This document shows, in pieces, positions 37,205-48,800 of a stretch of DNA of 64,000 bases (positions are counted from its first letter, which is position 1; the number at the start of each line of letters is the position of its first letter). The stretch comes from Citrus sinensis. Its lineage: Eukaryota > Streptophyta > Magnoliopsida > Sapindales > Rutaceae. Location: assembly GCF_022201045.2 (NCBI RefSeq), contig NC_068556.1:2148001-2212000 (forward strand), read 5' to 3'. The translations under genes were made by a program, and so were the position numbers. Below the pieces are notes generated by a model. It was given only the letters and a program-made list of their open reading frames with translations. It did no database searches and had not been told where the DNA came from.

Positions 37205-37985
37205 GAGTTTTTGGTAATAAATGTGTGTTGATGAAAAGAGGATAAGCTGGCAACCTAATGTCTGCGGTTCTAGAAGGCTAGAGGAGATGATCAAGTCAAT
37301 GGGTTTGGTTGTTTATAGGCGTCAGTTGATAATGATTGTATCAAGGGTACTTTGATTAGTATGAGTAATAATTATAATATAAATTTATAATAATTTGGAT
37401 ATTATGTCAGTATAGAGATATGATTACTATTTTATCTTTGATCTTTATGCAATACCATCCTTGCACTCTTTCAATGGTGGTTGTGCAGATAATACAACAG
37501 TCAGAGAAAATGAAAGAGCAAGTTTAGTACTGAAAAATTGAACACAATATACGGTAAATCTGTATATACATAGGGTGTGTATATATAGAAAACCAATCAA
37601 TTAATAAGATGTATTTATGTGTGTGTGTATATATATATGTTTCTCTCGTTTCACCATTCTTTATTTTAAAGCCAATGTTCGGTGTTTTCTATTGCTCATT
37701 TACAAATGGTCTAACCCATTGATTACAGAATTTCTTTGTGGCGTCTTTACTGGCATGCACGACGCCGCTGTATTTCAGCGACTTCTGAAGAAACTACTAT
37801 ATTTATATATAAAGAAATTCTTTAACATTGAAATGCGAAAAAATTCAATATTATTATGATTCAAACAAAGTTAATTTGGTCAACAAAACCAAACAGAGGC
37901 ATGATTGAAGCCACGAATTGTGATGATACCAACACAAATTAAGCAAAAATACTATGTGCACACAGTGAGAATGTTTGAACACTTC

Positions 37986-39014
37986 AGGTTATGTTTGGAA
38001 ACTAAGATTAAGTGCCTGTTTGGTATGGCTTATTTAAGAGCCATAAGTGCTTATTTAATCGTATAAGTACTTTTTAAAAATTTTTATGGTGTTTGGTTAA
38101 TTTTTTAGTAGAATTTTTTTAGCTTAAATAAGTTAATTTACCTCTACTAGTAAAAGCCCAAAATTTAAACTTTTGGGAGTAGAGGTTAGAGAGCTTTTCT
38201 AAAAATACATAATATAAAAAATATCACACAGTTTAATGGTTCAAAAATACTTTTTTTATTGACAACCAAACACTCAACCACTTTTTGTCCAAAAGCTCTA
38301 TTAGTATAAGCTCTATTTAATAAGCTGTATCAAACGGAGCCTAAGTGTAGGATTGGATTAATTTTTTTATCTTATGTTTAGTAAGCTTCACTTTAGATTA
38401 GATTAGGGGACTAAATTTGAATTCATTCTTAAAATCATGGGATTAGCAATCCCAATTTACTCATTGGTTTAGTTAGGGTTAATTTTAAAAATATTTGTCT
38501 ATTTAATTAGCCATTACTTATATATATGTATTTAATTTAATAATCACTGCATTAAAATAAATCATGAAACTAATAATACCGTAATTGGTTGCTTTTATAT
38601 ATATTATTTGCTAACTTTTTGACAAAATAAAATATATTTAAATTATGTAATAAAAAATTAAATTAAATATTTAAATAGTTTTTAATTTAATTTAATCTAA
38701 TCTAATTTATATTTGTTTGTAGTAATTATGATTACCTAATAACTAATTTTCTATATATTTAATTTTTTAGTAATTGTCTTTTAAATTAATTTTAATAATT
38801 ATTTTATTATTAGTATTCATGAATAATTCTTATTTATATTTAAATATCAACTTAAATGCTATTTAATTTCATTTAAATATAATTTAATATAGTCCAATCC
38901 GATACTCTATCAAATATAAGACATTATTATATAATTTAATATAATTCAATCAAATCTAATCTTTTCTAATTTTAACAATTAATTCAATCCAATCCCACGT
39001 GCCAAACGTAACCT
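37986..39014. mobile_element. Outer MITE/TIR element, about 1.03 kb, hosting another MITE
   Basis: The ends read AGGTTATGTTTGG (37986) and, on the minus strand at 39014, AGGTTACGTTTGG. A GATTGGATT block follows on both sides; on the left it is displaced by the inner insertion. The interior is extremely AT-rich and non-coding. TIR style is hAT-like, but no target duplication was recognised. Confidence 0.6.
38015..38341. mobile_element. Inner hAT-like MITE, 327 bp, inserted in the left TIR of the outer element
   Basis: The inverted ends are CCTGTTTGGTATGGCTTATTTA (first 20 bases decisive) and, on the minus strand, GGCTCCGTTTGATACAGCTTA. The direct repeat TAAGTG flanks it (38009-38014 and 38342-38347), the core of a probable 8-bp target site. 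It splits the outer element's terminal repeat and is therefore younger. Confidence 0.7.
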
Positions 39015-39912
39015 AAGGACAAAGAAATTATGTACTTCAACCAAATTAATTGTTATCACCTTAATGGTAGTGTCCATGTTACTGCCGTTCTTCTCTTCCA
39101 ATTTTCATTTCATATATATAGATATAACAGCATTGAATATTTATTCGCTATGAGCATGTAATATGCCGGATATAGTTTGTTCTGCACACACAAAATAACT
39201 GCATGAATTCAAATGCATGAGAGGGTTATGACTTGAAGGAAGTTACCGCGTAAATATTCTGTAAATCGATGCATTTCACATTCAACTGAAAACTAATCCC
39301 GAGAGTTTGGGAAGCTGGATGTTTTTGACTCCGTAGGCAGCAGCATAGAACAATTATGCGTACAGGGTGTTAATAGCTTGGAACTTTTGGAGAAATTCCT
39401 TTCAATTTACAGAATAACTGAATCCAGGCTAATAAAAAAATCACAGGCAACTACTGATAAATCTTCTGAAATTAATGAAAAATGGGACTGATGACAAGCA
39501 TTCATCAACTATCAGTTTAACAAACACAAAGAAAGATGAATACAAAGTGGAATGTTGCTCTATAATCCCCCATGAAGAATTTGTCTTCATGAAATAGTAA
39601 GCCTAATCCTCATCTGGTTCCCAAGTTCCAAGAAACAAAGAATTACTTGTAAAGTTGCTAGAAAATCACTAGCTTCCCAAATTCCATATTCTCACTAGAA
39701 CTAAACTAATCAACCTAAATGCCGTGGTGAATCCATAACCAAAATTATCCTTAAATTTCCTACCAAATGCAACATCAGATCCCAACACAAGCATTCAACT
39801 ACAGCGGAAATACAATAAATTCCGAACATAGAGGACCTCACCAATGCAATCATCTTTTCATCACTCAAAAAGACAATGCAAATGAAATGGGAACAAGTTA
39901 CTATCATAAATA

Positions 39913-41448
39913 CTAGATGGTTGAAACCTTTGGAACATCAACTGGGAACTGGTGGATCTCATCCATCCATGGGTTCTTCTCCTTAGCTGGATTAATTGTT
40001 CGCAAAGCCTTCCAAACTGCACTGTTACACTTGAAACCAGATCCAAATGCTATCTGCCACGTTCTGTCTCCCCTCTTTATTCTCCCCTTAGCTTCACTAT
40101 AAGCCAATTCATACCAAAGAGAGCTGCTCGAAGTGTTACCAAACCGATATAGTGTCATCCTTGAAGGCTCCATATGCCTATCCGAAAGCTGTAAGTTCTT
40201 CTCCAATTCATCCAGCACTGCTCTCCCTCCAGCATGAATGCAGAAATGCTCAAAAGCCAACTTGAAATCTGGGATGTAAGGCTTAATTTTCAGCTTGAAA
40301 ACTTTCCTTGCAACCAATGTGGCAAAGAAGAGCAACTGTTCAGACATCGGCAACACAAGAGGGCCCAAGGTTGTGATATTAGTCTTCAAAGCATCCCCAG
40401 CAACTGCCATCAGATCCTTTGACAAAGACACTCCTATTCTCCCAGTAGGATCCTCTTGCTGGGTAACACAAGAGAAGCACTTATCATCAGCACCTTTGTG
40501 TGTCCGAACAGTATGGACCAATCTGTACTTGGATCGCCATCGATCAGATCTCTTGTTTGAAAGCAGAATTGCAGCCCCTCCCATTCTAAACAAGCAATTT
40601 GATACAAGCATTGACCTCTCATTCCCAAAATACCAATTCAATGTAATGTTCTCCATGCTAATGACCAAAGCATAGGAATTTGGATGGACTTGGAGAAGAT
40701 CTTTTGCAAGATCAATGGAGATCAAACCAGCACTGCAACCCATACCACCCAGATTATAACTAACAATATTCCCTCTGAGCTTGTAGTGATTTATAACCAT
40801 AGCAGACAATGAAGGTGTTGGATTAAACAAGCTACAATTCACAATCAAGATCCCAATATCTTTTGGTTTCAAAGATGTTTTCGCAAACAACTCATCAAGT
40901 GCACCAAACATTACACACTCGGCCTCCTTTCTCGCCTCTGCCATACAAGGATTCGGAGGAACCCTCAACACGGCTTCAGGGAGATATGTTGACTCTCCAA
41001 GGCCTGACCTCTCAAGAATTTTCCTCTGGAAATCAAGATTCTCCTGAGAGAAAGTTCCTGTTAACCCGGACCTTTCCATAAAAATCTGCCTAGTACATTT
41101 CCTAGCATCCTCTGGCTTATAACAAGCAAAATTGACAAGATAAACGGGCTGGGGACGGGTTAGAAAGTAAAGGGTCGACAAAAACACAAGCAGTGTGGAG
41201 CACAGGATCACAGATATGAAATTGAACCTAAGATGTTCCCAAAGGTCATAGATGTCTTGAATTGAGAATGTCGAGAGTTGAGCAGCAATAAGAGCAACAA
41301 GGGGTGACAAAAACAAGTACATTCCATGAGTAATAACATAATGGTAGCCAAGCTTAACGTATTTCAGTTTCACAGATTGCTTGAAATCAGGAAGTTTTCG
41401 AGAACAAGAAGGTTGAATCAAGGATTTGTAGTGAACTGAATCAGGCAT
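39913..41448 (-). CDS. KCS11: 3-ketoacyl-CoA synthase 11-like condensing enzyme
   Basis: This enzyme of the ER fatty-acid elongase condenses malonyl-CoA with a long-chain acyl-CoA, the rate-limiting step of very-long-chain fatty acid synthesis for waxes and other lipids. It is 511 residues in a single coding exon, as usual for the family. Two N-terminal transmembrane segments (about residues 42-62 and 78-97) precede [17 protein letters not shown] and the FAE1/CUT1 thiolase-like domain. Catalytic Cys238 sits in GGMGCSAG, the His in [11 protein letters not shown] (about 410) and the Asn in RFGNTSSSS (about 440). The C-terminus [20 protein letters not shown] is characteristic of the KCS11 branch. 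No damage is visible. Upstream sequence to about 41980 probably holds a leader, perhaps with an intron. Confidence 0.95.
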   Translation of the reverse strand: MPDSVHYKSLIQPSCSRKLPDFKQSVKLKYVKLGYHYVITHGMYLFLSPLVALIAAQLSTFSIQDIYDLWEHLRFNFISVILCSTLLVFLSTLYFLTRPQPVYLVNFACYKPEDARKCTRQIFMERSGLTGTFSQENLDFQRKILERSGLGESTYLPEAVLRVPPNPCMAEARKEAECVMFGALDELFAKTSLKPKDIGILIVNCSLFNPTPSLSAMVINHYKLRGNIVSYNLGGMGCSAGLISIDLAKDLLQVHPNSYALVISMENITLNWYFGNERSMLVSNCLFRMGGAAILLSNKRSDRWRSKYRLVHTVRTHKGADDKCFSCVTQQEDPTGRIGVSLSKDLMAVAGDALKTNITTLGPLVLPMSEQLLFFATLVARKVFKLKIKPYIPDFKLAFEHFCIHAGGRAVLDELEKNLQLSDRHMEPSRMTLYRFGNTSSSSLWYELAYSEAKGRIKRGDRTWQIAFGSGFKCNSAVWKALRTINPAKEKNPWMDEIHQFPVDVPKVSTI

Positions 41449-42994
41449 TTTGTAGGAACTTAAAACTGATCAAAATTTGACAAAAGCAAGAATCCTGAAA
41501 CAGGAATTAATGAGATAGAAACGGCACCAAAATGAAATAACGAAAGGGGTATTTCACAAAAGGTTGATAGAACAGAAAAATAGATCAAAAATCAAATTTT
41601 GAAGCACTGAATCAGAAAATGAAGCCCGAAGGAGATTTAAAATCCCTGCAAGAAGGAGACTTTATGTCAGAGATGACGAGGTAAGCACATTTCGAGCATG
41701 TTAAAACAAAAAAGATTCAATTTTTTAAGTCTCAGATGCGATCTAACAGATGTTTATTTATTAAAAAGAGAGAAAAACCTGAACAGAGTTTTCATGCATT
41801 TTCGGTAAAGGAGACCCCATTGAAAAATGTAGATTTTAAGTGACACCGCGGATGGGAAAACTGACCTTGAATGTGAAATCAGGCGAGAAATTGCCTTGTT
41901 CTTTGCCTGCCGAATCAATAAACAGAATAGAGAGCGAGTGAGCGGAGAAAGTCATGATTTTTCAAATGTTCCTATTTCCAAACAACGATTGCATGTGTAG
42001 TTAGTTGTACGGTCATACCGTGTAATAATAATAATTAACACATAAACGAAGGCTTTAGGCTTCGCTCCACAGTTGCTGCGCTTACCGTATTTAGTTAGGA
42101 CTCAATCCATTTTCAGGTCCTGCATCCTGCCTGCATCATAGATTTTTCGGACTATGCTATAATTGATTCTAACCTTCGAATTTTTTTGTTTTAATATTAC
42201 ATTTTAGGTCCAAAACTCGAACCTTTCATTTCATATTAAGAAGGATGTGTCCGATCAACTGGGCAGTTTTATCTTCAAAAGTCTTCGATAATAAATTTTA
42301 TAGAATTTGTGTCGTCCGACTCTCAATAAAACTTTTTGTTTAATGATTGAAAAATAACTTTAACAGTGGAAGATAAAAGTTCTGTGGATTATATGATATA
42401 CATTATATGGTAATTTGCTAATATTCCAGTCTGTGCCGGCTCATGCCAAAGATATAGGGATCTTCAAATCAAGAATGTCTTGAAACAATGAGCCTGGAGG
42501 CTAGAGATAATAAACCTAATAGAAGTTTAACATTTAATTTTGTATAAATAATTTTAAGTGATTCGCAATCCGATGAACTTGCGGCCGTTGGACGGCGAGA
42601 AACGAACTATTTTTTTATTATTTTTCCCCTAACCCAGTAAAATTAATTGTTGAAACTCTCAAAACCACAAAATTTTTCATGCAAGCCTTACAACAAAGAC
42701 TGAATAATCTGCAAGATGGGGACATCAATATGGTCCCGACAATGTGGACGTAACGCTGTAACACCTCTTTTTTTTTTTTTTTTTTTCCCAAAAAGATTTT
42801 AATAGATTCGTCTAACTCACTGCTACATTGGATTTCCCAGTCTTGTTGTCTTTTGCTGGCAGCGACATCAAAGGGTGAGTGGAAATTAATAAGAGTTTCA
42901 GTTGCCAGATGACTCAGAGCTAGACAGAAATAGGATCAGATAATGAGCTGTTAAAGACATTAAATAGGATCATATATTCTCCAACGAAATCAAA
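41449..42994. other. KCS11 upstream region
   Basis: It holds the leader and promoter of KCS11 and a T-run near 42765. I see no second gene. Confidence 0.45.
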
Positions 42995-43003
42995 CTAAAA
43001 ATG
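42995..43003. repeat. Left 9-bp target duplication of MULE copy 2
   Basis: CTAAAAATG precedes the element's first GGGAAATTT and recurs at 45433-45441 immediately after the last AAATTTCCC. Confidence 0.9.
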
Positions 43004-43312
43004 GGGAAATTTATGAAAATAGCCATAACTATTTTATTATTTTCACAACTAACTCTCTTAATTTTTTTCTATTAACATTAGCCAAACACAAGTCTTTCTC
43101 CTCAAATTACCCTTCTTTACAGACCAAAAGCAACAATCTTTCTCTCATATCGTCAAACCAAACGCAGCTTAATCATCAACCAACGTCGATGGCAAAAGAC
43201 AACAGTAAAGGTGAAATCCGATCATAATCTATCCGAATCCAACACTAATCGGCATCACTTAGTGGTATGAGTTATTTTCTGAATTTGCTTAACTAAATCG
43301 TGGGTGAATCCA

Positions 43313-43429
43313 GCGACAGGCTGCTTGTCGCACCAAAAATTTCTGGCGACAGGCTGCCTGTCGCACCAAAAATTTTTGGCGACAGGCTGCCTGTCGCATC
43401 AACTCTTGGTGCGACAGGCAGCCTGTCGC
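43313..43429. repeat. Four-unit palindrome array inside the MULE
   Basis: The 19-bp palindrome GCGACAGGCTGCCTGTCGC (9-bp arms, one-base centre) occurs at 43313-43331 (one mismatch), 43346-43364, 43379-43397 and 43411-43429, spaced 32-33 bp and joined by ACCAAAAATTT-type linkers. Related TGCGACAGGC or GCGACGGGC motifs recur near the right end (about 44905-44950) and in copy 1 (about 1880-1905). Binding sites for the transposase or a host factor are possible. Confidence 0.9.
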
Positions 43430-43490
43430 ACCAAGCCTTAGAGATTCATTAAAACTGTATTAATTTGATCCGGATCCAATTAATTTTTTT

Positions 43491-44543
43491 TTGATAATTT
43501 CAGGCTTAATGGATTCAGTTGTACTTGAATTGTGTTACGATGGTTGGTGGGAGACATTAGAGGATGGCCGTATGGAGTATATGAATGGTAAAAATCGAGC
43601 TTTTTTGGTTGGGAAAAATTGTCTGTTTGATCAGTTATTGGCAAGAGTACACGAGGTGTTACAAATAAACCCTAATGAATATAGTATTACAATGAAGACA
43701 ACTTTGAGGTCTAGTAACACATTATATCGTATATGTACACTGCCCATAGATATATTTGATGATGAAATGGTGAGGGTTGTGTTGCATATGGCATCCGACG
43801 TAGCCAATTTTGGATGCATTCCTATATTCGTGACCACATCACCTCGAGTTCCGAGCGAAGGTATTGAGCCACATGTCGATACAGAAACTTCGTTTAGAGC
43901 AAATATGTCTGGCCCCGATAATGATGAAGAGGTGTTGCCAAGGACAATATCGCTGCAGCAATATTACTCTCTAATCTACAACAATTATGACAACATTGAT
44001 GATAACGGCGTTACGTTAGAGGATGTTGGAGCAACGGTATTTCCAATAACGACGTCGTTGGAGCAACGGTATTCTCCGTATCACAACAATAATTTTTGGG
44101 ACAATGATGATTTTCATCATGAAACAGAATGGGATAATGTTTGTGCAGAACCTTTTAATAATACGAGGGGAACTCATTTCAATAATGATGGTGATGATGG
44201 AGGAGCCGGTCCTTCGAATGTTCCGTCGTTTCAGCACGACAATGAGTGTGAAGACAATACTCCTGTGAATAACAGAGGCAATAGACCTAGTCCTTCTATG
44301 GTTCGATCGAGAAGGCGAATTGACCCCCTTACAAGTCTTGCTCCAACTTTGCCTTCGAACATGGTTGCTCCAAGCTTTGTTAGCAGTTGTGATTCAGATG
44401 ATATCAGTGTGGGTAAGCTATTTGCTGAGAAGAATGAATTTATATTACAACTACGCAAGGTTGCCTTTAGAGATAAGTTTGATTTCAAGATTGCACGGTC
44501 TACTTCGACACTTGACAAGCGAATCAAATGCTTACCAATTTGA
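43491..44543 (+). pseudogene. MULE transposase (MURA-type) N-terminal fragment
   Basis: The open frame, best started at the internal MDSVVLELCYDGWWE (about 43509), gives the PB1/MuDR N-terminal type found at the start of plant MURA transposases: GRMEYMNGKNRAFLVGKNC, LHMASDVANFGCIPIFV. A low-complexity Asn/Asp/Gly-rich linker follows, then FAEKNEFILQLRKVAFRDKFDFKIARST, the beginning of the DNA-binding module. It stops after about 340 residues at the deletion junction. The zinc-finger module, DDE catalytic core and SWIM finger are all absent, so it cannot catalyse transposition. Confidence 0.8.
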
Positions 44544-44821
44544 AACCATAACTGATCCTCACGGCTATCTTCTTCATGGGCCACTTGCCGCAGTAGAAGA
44601 TTGTGCAAAATTACCCCACTAAATGGAAAACTTCAACACTCCAAGAAATGCCCAAATATATCCTTTTTGAAAATACGCAACTGCCGGTTTGTTAATTTTT
44701 CCTCGATGGCTTTAACGACCGAAGATAACATACACATGCTCGAAATTCGACCAGGAAAGTGATCAGCATAACGAAAATACATCTTGCCTACTTCAATATC
44801 CGGTGATTCTGATTTCGTCAT
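44510..44821 (-). pseudogene. DUF1985 N-terminal fragment in MULE copy 2
   Basis: From the ATG at 44821 the minus strand encodes MTKSESPDIEVGKMYFRYAD, KLTNRQLRIFKKD, FGHFLE, HNLLLRQVAH and WFQIGKHLIRLSSVE, then abuts the transposase fragment. It is nearly identical to copy 1. A frame change lies between the FGHFLEC part and HNLLLRQ. Truncation removes the rest of DUF1985 and any Ulp1 domain. Confidence 0.75.
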
Positions 44822-45441
44822 GTATCTGTAATATTTATAAAATTATTACATTACATTTACAAAAAAAAAAAAATTAACTCATTACAAAAAAAAAAATCTA
44901 ATTTTTGGTGCGACGGGCGCGCATGTCGCACCAGATTTGGTGCAACAGCGTGCCGCGCATGGGCGCGCGCTGCTGCCCAGCGATGGGCGCGCGCGCGCGC
45001 CCTACCCCCCTCCCTCCCCACCCGCAAAATTAAGCACAATCACTCCAAAATCGAAAACAATACTCCCAAACACCACCAACTACTACAAACATCATCACCA
45101 CCACTATTAATCTCAAGCTATAACTATTATTATTCTAAAATCTCATTTTAAATTCATGAAAATAAGAAAAATGACTAACCTAGGTTTTGTTGAAGGTTGT
45201 AGATCGGATGCTAGTGAGAGATGGAGCTGCCGCCGACGAGGGATGATGTCGCCGCCGATGATGGGAGTTGGATCGGTTTGGGAGAGATGAGTGAAAGGGA
45301 GTGTTGGGGAAGAGATGATGGAGGGGTATTTTGGTCTCAAATGTTGTTTTATGGCTAATGTTGATAGAAATATTTTTGGGGGGTTAAGATGAAAAAAAGG
45401 GAAATTTTTTTAGTTATTACTGTAAATTTCCCCTAAAAATG

Positions 45442-45843
45442 CGCTTATTGATTTGTATCCGAGAAAATTGGACCACAAATTTCATAAAGATTGTAAGATG
45501 TTTTGTGTCACCCTACTCCTGTGTATTTTGCGAATGGAGTGCAGTATTTCCTATCAACGTTAAAAGTGAAATCGTTTAACAGGTTAAGAAGCAATTTAAC
45601 ATCTATATCCAGTATTATCCACCACGATAACCAACAAAAAAAAAAGAAAGAATAGTTTTTCAAGTCAAATGATCAGGGAAAAACAAAATTGCAGCAAAAT
45701 TTCAATTTGTTTACCTACAAGCAGAATGCTATAATATATACAACAATGTAGCAAGAGACCAAATACACACATCATCATCGGCAAGAAAATCTGTGGCCTC
45801 TTATCATGGGATCTTAAACCTTTTTCTGATAGCTTTAGCATAA
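45442..45843. other. 3' flank of CCR4-6 homolog
   Basis: AT-rich sequence between the MULE target duplication and the CCR4-6 stop codon, probably including its 3' untranslated region. Confidence 0.4.
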
Positions 45844-48800
45844 TCATTTGATAGTCTCCACGAATGCCACTTCAGAAGCCAAGGCAATATGATCGCTGCC
45901 CCATTTCTGAAAAATAGAGTCAGTCAGTCAGACGCAACTCATTTACAGAATAGCAATTAATGTCAAGAAGTGTTTGCTGAAAGTATCAAAGAGCTCATCT
46001 TGCAAGGAAATACCTTTGTTGGGTATCCTGGTGTCCACTGCATAGCATGTTTTGGTATTGGAGCAAGCACCCTCACTGTTTGGAGACCTTCAGAACGCCT
46101 GAATGCCAAATCAGTTTATGTTTCATTCTTTAGCAAATTGGTTCATAAATTCAACTTAAGAGACTACATCTTTCAACAGAAATAAAGAACAAAACCAACT
46201 TAATAGAGCACTTACAAAATGTAATCAACTGTGCCCTTGAAACGTCTATTGTAACTGGTCACCAAGGGCTCTCCATGGGAATCCCTTGTCCCTGTGCAAT
46301 CCTAAATCATTCAACAAACATTAAAATTGCATTTTTGAGTTCCTTCATAGTGATTAAGAAGTAACCAAGTTAAAAGCTACAAAATATTAGCGAGAAGAAA
46401 AAGCTTAAATTTAAATTACCTCTACTTCTGCATATGTGCTTCGAAGCTGTAAAGGGTGTTCCAAATAGGCGCAGTCTGCATTCCCTGTTGCAGTTGCTAT
46501 TTCCATTGGTGTCCATAATGATGGATTATAAGTAGTCTCCTCCGCATTGACAGCCTCAGAATCCAAGCCAGGAGACAAGTCATCAATAAGTTCATCACCA
46601 AGTTCCTCAGAATTAGGATCCAAATTTGATTGTGCATAGTGATCAAAGTTTGATTGAGAGGAATCTTCAGTGCTATGTAATGCAAATAAAAATGCATTAC
46701 CATCTTCACGAATACTTTCACTTTCTGCCTTGGTTTCATCTAGGTTTCCAAGAGATAAATTCTCTAGTTTATCAGCTAATACAAAATCAATGCTCGTAGC
46801 TGTACTTGAGGCCTCAACCTGATGTAAGGTTGAAGAACTACCCTTCTTCTGGTATACACTGCTAGGGCAATCATTACCAAGGGAGGCTGTAGAATGATTC
46901 ACACTTTCTGTATTTTCATTTGAATCAGAATGTTCATTACTTGCTTTGTCTCCATTTCCAGACACTGCCACTTCAGAATCATCTATAATAGTCTGCCGAG
47001 ATTCTTTTGTCACCTCATCACTGGTTGCACTGTCCTTATTTGCACAGTGCATATGACTACTAGCTTTATCAGATACACCCAGCACTGTGTCAGTACATTG
47101 AGACCGAGACGAGCTGTTTGTAGAATTTAAAATTTCTGCATTGCCATCTTTATCATGCTCCAAATTGTCTGAGGGAGGATCACTCACACTGATACCAGCC
47201 TCAGGCGGACCTTGCGTTGATCCATCTGACTGAACCCTGAATATCATGGAAGCCTTTTAACTTCAATAATCAAAGTATAGCAAAAAGATAAAGATAATGG
47301 GGCCTTTATGAAACCCTACCTGGAATGTGGTGGAGGTGGTTCACGAATTTCGGCAGAAGCTTGTCCTGATACCTTATCTCTATCCACTCCAGACAAATCT
47401 AACTGTGGCACCAATGCACATTTACAAATCTCAATGTCTTAATCATTGAACACGGAAATGAATAGAAAAGACAAACATTTACCTTCTGCTCTAAGATAAA
47501 GTTGTATAGTGGACTCTGCTACAAAAATAAAGATGTTAGTTACTCAATTATGACACACCAAACACAAAGATGCTGTTAAAGGGGGGAAAAAAGGAGTATA
47601 ACAGAGAAAGGCATGACCCCCCCCCCCCCCCCCCCCCCCCCCAAACAAAAAAAAAGGAAAAGAAAAGAGAGATTTTTCATTAAATCATGCTTAACTGAAG
47701 CTCAAGGTGTGAAAATAGTGACAACCTTTGGTGTGCAGTTAAAATCCCCACACAGAACAACTGGAGCATCATTCCAAGTCTTTGAAACAGCATGGGCTTT
47801 TTCCAGAAGCGTCCTAACCTAGTGAAGAAAGTATTGGCGTGTTAGTTAAGGACAATTGACTTATGTGGATGGATATGGAGAACCGTTGAGAACAGTCAAT
47901 ACCTGGCCAAGCTTGATTTCTCCTCTTTTGGGATTGAAAAGCACATGAATGTTGCATATGGCAACTTTTTTAGAATGTGCTGAGCTGCAGAGATAGAATA
48001 AAGAGAAATGAAATGATAAACACAACAATACTATCTTGATTGACTTTTCGATTTTCGTTAACCATCTGTATTTTCATATTTCTTCCTACCCTCTTAAATA
48101 GAAGACCATGCTAGACTGTCCTGATATCCACACTAAAGAACATTTGAGAAAAGTTTCTGAGCATGGTTTGAATTCAGGAAGCATCCAAAGTTGCAGAATT
48201 AAACAATAAAAAAGGAAGAAAAAAACGCAATTAAAATATTATTTGTTTAGTTAGCCAGACTCATTTACTACAAGATTTAGTTCCTATTACCCGCATTAAA
48301 ATTCAAATTGCAAAGTTTAGGTTGAAAATCAAGTGATTTATTTTATGGGAAGTTGAATAGAGATTCACTTTTGCAGTCCGGCTATCCCCTTAACAGTAAA
48401 GCCACTCCTAGTTTTCCGTCAATTGAGCCTATTGTCATATAATAATATACAGGTAACATTCTCTTCCAGTATTAATAAAAAGCAATGGTAAGCTGTATAG
48501 GACAATTCAAACCAAGATTGGGAAAGTTACTCTTGGGGGGAAAAATCATGAAAATCTCTTAATTTACCTTGTTGGGAGAGCTGCAGAATTTTCAGTGAAA
48601 TTTTGACTCAATAACTGTCCAACATAAGAAAAATGAATCTCAAGGCTGTATTCACATGAATCAATAAAATTAAAGAAAGTTAAGTAGAAAAGCATCCAAG
48701 AAAAATGTTTTTATTGAAGGAGTCAATGTAAGTTTTCAAGATACGAACTGGTATACCTCAAGCACGCATATCTGAGCAACATTATCCCGAAGTCCAAGCT

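Larger units (their letters stand above)
37205..39912. other. Intergenic between EG45-like gene and KCS11
   Basis: It contains the nested MITEs at 37986-39014 and, close to 39913, the 3' untranslated region of KCS11. No other gene is supported. Confidence 0.5.
43004..45432. mobile_element. Ulp1/DUF1985-type MULE (copy 2), complete ends, internal deletion, 2.43 kb
   Basis: The element begins GGGAAATTTA and ends TAAATTTCCC. The mirrored block TATTAACATTAGCCA / TATCAACATTAGCCA lies 60-85 bases inside each end, and perfect 9-bp duplications CTAAAAATG (42995-43003 and 45433-45441) flank it, diagnostic of Mutator-like insertion. Inside, a plus-strand transposase N-terminus (43491-44510) runs head-on into a minus-strand DUF1985 N-terminus (about 44510-44821), showing that the middle of a two-gene convergent element was deleted. 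A palindrome array lies at 43313-43429. The intact target duplication suggests a fairly recent insertion. Confidence 0.9.

Noticed and set aside
43313-43429. Palindrome array as a CRISPR array
   Set aside because: Linkers between the palindromes are near-identical and short, and it sits inside a MULE; it is a tandem palindrome repeat.
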